From positions 1-64,000 of the forward strand of contig BJGZ01000010.1 of the NCBI GenBank assembly GCA_014191195.1: DNA of 64,000 nt, given 5' to 3'. A program made the translations under genes and the position numbers. The first letter of the stretch is position 1; each line of letters begins with the position of its first letter. Origin of the DNA: Chlorobiota bacterium (GTDB lineage Bacteria; Bacteroidota; Ignavibacteria; Kapaibacteriales; UBA961). A model generated the notes under the pieces. It saw only the letters and a program-made list of their open reading frames with translations, did not search any database and had not been told where the DNA came from. Shown here piece by piece: positions 59,005 through 64,000 of the stretch.

Positions 59005-59763
59005 ATGAATATTCTTATTACAAATGATGATGGTATTGACTCTCCTGGTATCGCTGCACTTGCACATGCATTAAAAAGAATTGGTAATGTGATTGTCATT
59101 GCTCCGGATAGACAGCAAAGTGCTGTAGGGCATGCCTTAACTGTAAGTGCTCCTTTAAGGGCTGTACCATTCCACAGAGATGGTGATATGTTTGGTTATG
59201 CAGTTAATGGAACCCCTGCTGATTGCGTTAAATTAGGTGTCTCAACTTTACTTGATTATACTCCAGATATCGTTGTTTCTGGAATTAATCATGGCTCAAA
59301 TACATCTGTTAATGTAATGTATTCAGGTACAGTTTCAGCAGCAACCGAAGCAATGATGATAGGCATTCCATCTATGGCTGTATCCTTAACTTCATTTGAT
59401 CTAGCTTCAGATATGAGCGTAGCTGCAGATTATGCTGCTTTAATAGCAGAAAAGCTTTTACATATGAATGTACCAAAAGACACTGTCTTAAATGTAAATA
59501 TTCCAACTTTATCTGCAGATGAAATAAAAGGGATAAAAATTACTAGACTAAGTAATTCTTATTGGAATGATAGTTATGATACGAGAAAAGACCCAATGGG
59601 CAGAGACTACTATTGGATTGTAGGCACTTTTATTGCCCCTGAAGCCGATGATATCGAAACTGATGATGGTGCAGTAAGGAATGGATATGTATCAATCACC
59701 CCGATACATTATGATTTAACTAATAGAAAATATCTGCAAGAAATGAAAGATCTGTTTGGATAA
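59005..59763 (+). CDS. surE: 5'/3'-nucleotidase SurE
   Basis: A 252-residue phosphatase. The SurE signature is present: 'NDDGIDSPGI' with the metal-binding Asp8-Asp9, 'DRQQSAVGHALT', 'NGTPADCVKLG', and 'VSGINHGSNTS' with metal-binding Asn. It removes 5' or 3' phosphates from nucleotides, and acts in stationary phase or stress. The gene starts one base after the DnaJ gene stop. A stem (59758-59790) overlaps its stop codon but lacks a T run. Confidence 0.95.
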   Translation: MNILITNDDGIDSPGIAALAHALKRIGNVIVIAPDRQQSAVGHALTVSAPLRAVPFHRDGDMFGYAVNGTPADCVKLGVSTLLDYTPDIVVSGINHGSNTSVNVMYSGTVSAATEAMMIGIPSMAVSLTSFDLASDMSVAADYAALIAEKLLHMNVPKDTVLNVNIPTLSADEIKGIKITRLSNSYWNDSYDTRKDPMGRDYYWIVGTFIAPEADDIETDDGAVRNGYVSITPIHYDLTNRKYLQEMKDLFG

Positions 59764-59790
59764 AAGGCAAGCATAACCTACCTTTTATCC
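59758..59790. other. Stem-loop at the surE stop
   Basis: A perfect 10-bp inverted repeat (59758-59767 with 59781-59790) spans the stop codon in a convergent gap of 44 bases. There is no T run on either strand, so it is not a typical terminator. Confidence 0.35.
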
Positions 59791-59807
59791 AATTTCAGAT
59801 TATGAAT

Positions 59808-61865
59808 TTATTCAGGTTTAAACTCTGAATCGTTGATTTCAGTATTTATTTGATATGAAAAATCATCCATTGTTATAACAACAGGTCCTTGTTCAATAAC
59901 TACTTTTGTAGGCATTTTAACCCCACCAAAATCTTGATATCCAGAATAATACTGATTAACCTCTACTTTACCTTGTGGGCCAGCATCTTTAGTTCCAGAG
60001 ATACTCTTTATCAAAAAAGTATTTGCATCAAAATACATGGTTTCCTTTTCGCCAGATGGATCGGTTGATTCTGCAATAATAGAATTACCTTCTTGTCCTT
60101 TAAGCTCAATCTTATAGCCTAATTCAAGTAATCTAGCAGTTTTCATAATATGTGCATCTAGAATACGGCCTTGCTTCTTATCATCTGTAATTTCTTTGGA
60201 TTGTCCATTCATTACAATCCATGCAGAAGTTCCATCTGTAATCATCGTTTGCTTAAACATTTGCATATCAACTGTAGAAATTTCTTTGCCTGGAGCCTTT
60301 TGTTTTCTTGTCATTGTTCCAGACATTTGTTGTCCACCCATATCAAATGCAGCTTTAGCATTAGCTATAACAGAAGTAATTGTGCTAATCTTATCTATTC
60401 CACCAAGTGCTTTCTTATGATTTTCCATTAATTGTTCAGCAGTCAATGAAACTTTTTTGGATTCCTCTTTTTTGGGCTCTAAATCTGAAGTATATTCATA
60501 AACAGTTCCAAATTGACGAAGCTTTTCGAGGACATCAGGGCTTCCTACAACTATCACAGATGTTTTACTGATATGCTTTGCAACAGCATTCATCACTTGA
60601 TTTGCATTAATTGCAGAAAATCTTTCGGGGAATTCTTTTACTTTGCTAATTGGTTGATTATTATAATCTGAAATCAATAATAGATTTGCTAAATAATCTG
60701 AATTTTCAAAATTCATTTTATGTTGTCCGACAACATATCTTTTTATTAATTCAATTTCTTCTAGTTTACTTGGTTCTGTTGATAATTTGCGCATTTCATT
60801 TTGCATTACGGTAATTGCAGAATCAGTTACCGGATTGCGAACATCAGCACCACATGTAAATCGATTTGCTTCTTTTGCAGAACTTATCATTGCATATGGT
60901 GTATAAGTATAAGAATATGTTTCTCTCAGTGTTTTAAAAAGCCTGCCTGCAAATCCAGCACCCATAATATTTGATGCTAAACGTAATGGTTCATAATCTG
61001 GATGGCTTTGTGCTACAGCTGCAGAAGTTAAAGCGGTTGCAGATTGTACAGATCCTGGCCTTGCAATAAAATACACGCCTTGGGGCATCGGTTTAGCTTT
61101 TGGAATTTCAATTGCATTTACATCACCGGATTTCCAATCTGATAATACTTTTTCTAGCATTGACTTGATTTCAGCAGGTTTTACATCACCAACTACTGCC
61201 ATTGTTGCATTATTTGGACGGAAATACAGAGAATAGAATTCTTTTATTGCTTCAAGATTGATGGCTTTATACGTTGCTTCTGTTTTATATCGAGCACTTG
61301 GATGATCTTGTCCATAACTTACTTTTCTTGCCAAGGCTTGAAGTAATGTAGCTGGACGAGCTTTTTCTAATTTAACTTCTGATAATTTTTGTGTCTTTAC
61401 TTTTTCAAATTCATCTTGAGGAAAAAGTGGGTTTTTGATAATATCTGAATAAATGCCTAATACAGTTGGCAAATGTTTTATGATACATTCGGCATTGATA
61501 TAGGTTAAATCTCCCATACTAGAGGCAGTTATGCTAGCACCAATTCCGTCAAGATCCTGAGCAATAGTTAAGGCATCTCTTTTTCCAGCCCCTTTAGAAA
61601 ACATATCTGAAGTTAGTGATGCAGTTCCAGCAATTTTTTCGGAGATTTCGCCACCTTTTATCTGAAGGCGCATTGTAACTGTTGGTTGTTCATGATCTTC
61701 GATAACATATACTTTTAAACCATTTGATAAATAGATTTCAGAATATGTAGGGAACACAAATGCTTTTGCTGGTAATGGGTCGGGTTTAGACCCAAGTTGT
61801 ATTCCTTGAGCATATATATTCATGCTGGCAAAGAATAATGTACATATAATTGAAAGGGTTTTCAT
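59808..61865 (-). CDS. M16-type peptidase-like subunit (non-catalytic) fused to a LolA/LolB-like domain
   Basis: A 685-residue exported protein with a signal peptide (1-19). Residues about 35-455 have the two-lobed M16 fold, but the zinc motif His-x2-Glu-His is absent: the matching region reads AGTASLTSDMF, so it should not cut peptides by itself. Residues about 475-685 resemble an outer-membrane lipoprotein-sorting (LolA/LolB/DUF4292) beta-barrel half. It pairs with the catalytic M16 gene 32 bases upstream, as in heterodimeric processing peptidases. Confidence 0.85.
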   Translation of the reverse strand: MKTLSIICTLFFASMNIYAQGIQLGSKPDPLPAKAFVFPTYSEIYLSNGLKVYVIEDHEQPTVTMRLQIKGGEISEKIAGTASLTSDMFSKGAGKRDALTIAQDLDGIGASITASSMGDLTYINAECIIKHLPTVLGIYSDIIKNPLFPQDEFEKVKTQKLSEVKLEKARPATLLQALARKVSYGQDHPSARYKTEATYKAINLEAIKEFYSLYFRPNNATMAVVGDVKPAEIKSMLEKVLSDWKSGDVNAIEIPKAKPMPQGVYFIARPGSVQSATALTSAAVAQSHPDYEPLRLASNIMGAGFAGRLFKTLRETYSYTYTPYAMISSAKEANRFTCGADVRNPVTDSAITVMQNEMRKLSTEPSKLEEIELIKRYVVGQHKMNFENSDYLANLLLISDYNNQPISKVKEFPERFSAINANQVMNAVAKHISKTSVIVVGSPDVLEKLRQFGTVYEYTSDLEPKKEESKKVSLTAEQLMENHKKALGGIDKISTITSVIANAKAAFDMGGQQMSGTMTRKQKAPGKEISTVDMQMFKQTMITDGTSAWIVMNGQSKEITDDKKQGRILDAHIMKTARLLELGYKIELKGQEGNSIIAESTDPSGEKETMYFDANTFLIKSISGTKDAGPQGKVEVNQYYSGYQDFGGVKMPTKVVIEQGPVVITMDDFSYQINTEINDSEFKPE

Positions 61866-61897
61866 AGTTACTATTGAATTGTTCTAAAATGTAGTGA

Positions 61898-63271
61898 TTA
61901 CTTAGTTTGCTTTGGCATATATGTCAAAATTGCTCTTTGATTCTGATTAAGATACTTTTGAGCTACACGCTTTAGATCATCTTTGGTAATTGACATAAAA
62001 TCTTTGATCTCGGTGTTTATCATACTTGCTTTACCAAAATACGTATGATACTTGGCTAATGATCTAGCTTTCTCTAGGGCATTTTTCTTACCTTCGATAA
62101 ATCGTACCTCGGCAATATTTTTTGCTTTGATAAATTCAGCATCGGTAACACCGTCTTTAATCACTTTTTCCACTTCTTCATCTACAGCTTTCTTGACATC
62201 ATCAACTGATTTACCAGGAGCAACGATACCAACTAAATAGATCATTCCTGCATTCTGAAGGCTTTGAAATCCACCACTTGCCTGAACTGCTATTTGATCT
62301 TTATCTACTAGCCTTTGATATAATCGTGAACTTTCGCCAGCATTTACAATATCCATCAACATCGATAAAGCATAAGCATCTTTTTCACCAATTTTAGCAC
62401 CTCTATAGCCAATAAAAACACCAGGTAATTGAGCTTTATTATCTTCAACTGTTTCTGTATACAATTTTGCCGGTGAATCTTTTAAAGCTACATTAGAACG
62501 TACTGGTTGATTTCCCTTAGGAAGTTTACCAAAATATTCTTGAACAAATCCTTTTACTTGTTTAGCTTCAATATCACCCGAAATAACCAAGGTTGCATTA
62601 TTTGGCTGATAAAAATTATTATAGAATTGTTTGAATTCATCGATAGTAGCAATATCAATATGTTGAGCCGAGCCAATTGGTGTCCAACTATACATTCCGC
62701 TTGAAAACAAGTTTTTAAACATGAGTTCAAACCAATTTCCATAAGGGCTATTATCATATCTGCCTTTTCTTTCTTCTTTTACAACTCCTCTTTGTGTCTC
62801 AACTCCTATCGTGTCAACATGAAGAGTTCTCATTCTAGATGCTTCAATCCATAGTGGTAATCGAATCTCATTAGATGGAACTTCAAAATGATAGACTGTT
62901 TCATCGAATGAGGTATAAGCATTAAGCTCTCCACCTGCGCTTTGAATATATTTATCCAAAGAAGCTCTTTGATAAGAATCTGTTGCTTCGAACATTAAAT
63001 GTTCAAAAAAGTGAGCAAATCCAGTTCTGGCTGGATCTTCGTCGCGGGCTCCAACTCTGTAATGTACCACTACAGCTACATTAGGCGCAGATTGATCTTT
63101 ATGTAAGATTACATGCAAACCATTTGGTAAATCATATTCTTCAAACTTGATGGGATTTATCTGAGCTATAGTATTAAATCCGCTTAAAAGCATTATTGAA
63201 ATACATAATGCTGATTGTAGAAAAGCAATTGCTTTTATCATACTTTTTATAAAATTGTGAAAAAAATACAT
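61898..63271 (-). CDS. M16 zinc peptidase, catalytic subunit
   Basis: A 457-residue exported peptidase with a hydrophobic N-terminus (about residues 12-36). The zinc motif His87-x2-Glu90-His91 (HFFEH) is followed about 75 residues on by a third Glu. The C-terminal lobe has 'LVISGDIEAKQVKGFVQEYFG'. Fold and length match the mitochondrial-processing-peptidase-like half. Its ATG directly follows the stop of the small gene at 63272-63526; a second Met at 63241 is an alternative start. It should form a heterodimer with the next gene. Confidence 0.92.
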   Translation of the reverse strand: MYFFHNFIKSMIKAIAFLQSALCISIMLLSGFNTIAQINPIKFEEYDLPNGLHVILHKDQSAPNVAVVVHYRVGARDEDPARTGFAHFFEHLMFEATDSYQRASLDKYIQSAGGELNAYTSFDETVYHFEVPSNEIRLPLWIEASRMRTLHVDTIGVETQRGVVKEERKGRYDNSPYGNWFELMFKNLFSSGMYSWTPIGSAQHIDIATIDEFKQFYNNFYQPNNATLVISGDIEAKQVKGFVQEYFGKLPKGNQPVRSNVALKDSPAKLYTETVEDNKAQLPGVFIGYRGAKIGEKDAYALSMLMDIVNAGESSRLYQRLVDKDQIAVQASGGFQSLQNAGMIYLVGIVAPGKSVDDVKKAVDEEVEKVIKDGVTDAEFIKAKNIAEVRFIEGKKNALEKARSLAKYHTYFGKASMINTEIKDFMSITKDDLKRVAQKYLNQNQRAILTYMPKQTK

Positions 63272-63526
63272 TCAATTAGACATCTTGCCATAGCCTTTGT
63301 ATTTATCATACTTTGCGCTATAGATTACTATATTCATAGAACTATCTCTTAGGGTGCCACCAGATGGAGATAGATAAAAGTCTTCAATGTGTTCAGTTTT
63401 ATGTTTTGATGGAATACCAGGAGCTTCGATATAAAATCGTACTTTGTGATAGCCAAGTTCTAATAAAGAATCAGCAACCTGTTGCATCAAATGATCATGA
63501 GAAAAAATAAATAAATCGTCATCCAT
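63272..63526 (-). CDS. Unknown 84-residue protein
   Basis: I do not recognise a family. The protein is soluble-looking with a helical N-terminal half (rich in Leu, Asp, His) and a Tyr/Lys-rich C-terminus ('YSAKYDKYKGYGK'). It ends one base before the M16 start, so co-translation is likely. The 139 bases upstream hold a terminator for nuoI, so it probably starts its own transcript. It may be spurious. Confidence 0.45.
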   Translation of the reverse strand: MDDDLFIFSHDHLMQQVADSLLELGYHKVRFYIEAPGIPSKHKTEHIEDFYLSPSGGTLRDSSMNIVIYSAKYDKYKGYGKMSN

Positions 63527-63607
63527 AATGTATCATCTTTGTATGAAAATCAATGTGATAGGTATATGTAAATGCTATGTTCTTACAAGTAGATTGATAT
63601 ACTTAAT

Positions 63608-63644
63608 AAAAAAGCAAGCCACATATTTCATGTGAACTTGCTTT
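63608..63644 (-). terminator. Intrinsic terminator after nuoI
   Basis: On the minus strand a hairpin (63611-63618 with 63637-63644, extended by inner pairs) is followed by a T run. It lies 22 bases after the nuoI stop, so this transcript ends here. Confidence 0.85.
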
Positions 63645-63665
63645 AACATATTTCAAAAACATTTT

Positions 63666-64000
63666 TTATTTGTACTGACGTAAAAATTCTAATCTATCTT
63701 GAAGTTGAGCAATTGGTATTAGTAACTTATCTTTTCCCAAAATAGCTTCTTCTTGACTTGTAAAAACTAATTCATAATCTTTACTCATAATTATTGCTTC
63801 TTCCGGACACACTTCCTCGCAAAAGCCACAATAGATACATCGTAACATATTGATTTCAAATTTTGCTGGATAACGCTCTTTAACGTTATCTGTTTCTCCA
63901 GCCTGAACTTCAATAGCAAGGGCTGGGCAAACCCTAGAACATAAACCACATGCTACACAACGTTCTCCATCTTCTTCTAATACCAAAACCGGGCGTCCAC
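63666..64000 (-). CDS. nuoI: NADH-quinone oxidoreductase subunit I, C-terminal part
   Basis: The reading frame runs to the window edge, so the N-terminus is missing. The visible 111 residues hold two [4Fe-4S] motifs: '[12 protein letters not shown]' and '[15 protein letters not shown]', followed by the typical acidic C-terminus. The leading '[13 protein letters not shown]' fits the peptide before the first cluster. It carries electrons to the N2 cluster in complex I. It is on the opposite strand and about 46 kb from nuoL-M-N. Confidence 0.95.
   Translation of the reverse strand, partial: GRPVLVLEEDGERCVACGLCSRVCPALAIEVQAGETDNVKERYPAKFEINMLRCIYCGFCEEVCPEEAIIMSKDYELVFTSQEEAILGKDKLLIPIAQLQDRLEFLRQYK

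Overview
The window is A+T-rich (about one third G+C by eye) chromosomal DNA from a Gram-negative bacterium of the Bacteroidota/Chlorobiota/Ignavibacteria/Kapabacteria (FCB) group. Supporting signs are four large secreted proteins, three with a clear C-terminal type IX secretion (T9SS) sorting domain and one with a weaker one, a TolC-type outer-membrane factor, DUF3467 and DUF3127 proteins, an outer-membrane beta-barrel, and promoter-like TAnnTTTG elements. The phylum cannot be fixed from the sequence alone. Nothing looks like a phage, plasmid, insertion sequence or CRISPR array. The window reads as an ordinary chromosome segment with several unusual genes.

Layout. 1-125: 3' end of a 5S rRNA and its terminator (end of an rRNA operon), then a Nudix hydrolase. 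535-8481 (minus): a five-gene MacB-type tripartite efflux operon (outer-membrane factor, adaptor, ATPase, two different FtsX-like permeases) preceded by two unknown secreted proteins. 8661-11952: a multi-TM acyltransferase-like protein, a CADD-type diiron protein (probable self-sacrificing p-aminobenzoate synthase) and a class II glutamine amidotransferase. 12004-19231: nuoL, a DUF420 membrane protein, nuoM, an 86-residue unknown, nuoN and an aminotransferase. nuoI lies at the far right end, so complex I genes are split. 19289-24315: TrmH-type methyltransferase, RDD and DUF2752 membrane proteins, free-methionine-sulfoxide reductase, an RlpA-like protein with an unusual leader, a TPR/BamE-like putative lipoprotein, and DUF3467.

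24388-33071: GH57 glucan-branching-type enzyme, amidohydrolase, ferredoxin, DUF3127, coiled-coil lipoprotein, alaS and a CrtC-like protein. 33089-45221: sensor kinase without a regulator, a giant FG-GAP protein (21 repeats, equal to three seven-bladed propellers), an Ogg2-type glycosylase, polA and a DUF2279 protein. 45322-53579: an ABC ATPase without a permease, a thioredoxin-fold secreted protein next to a PNGase F-like secreted protein, leucyl aminopeptidase and a beta-barrel. 53853-64000: an IgGFc-binding-type T9SS protein, a DnaJ/CbpA co-chaperone, SurE, two paired M16 peptidases (one apparently non-catalytic and fused to a LolA/LolB-like domain), a small unknown and nuoI.

The themes are envelope and secretion (efflux, T9SS cargo, RlpA, M16 pair), respiration (Nuo) and DNA/RNA housekeeping. 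I found no single cassette that is obviously a new defence or mobile system. The best leads for new biology are the CADD-type enzyme, the two extra ORFs inside the nuoLMN block, the TPR/BamE-like fusion, the 21-blade secreted protein, the PNGase F/thioredoxin secreted pair and the rlpA leader.
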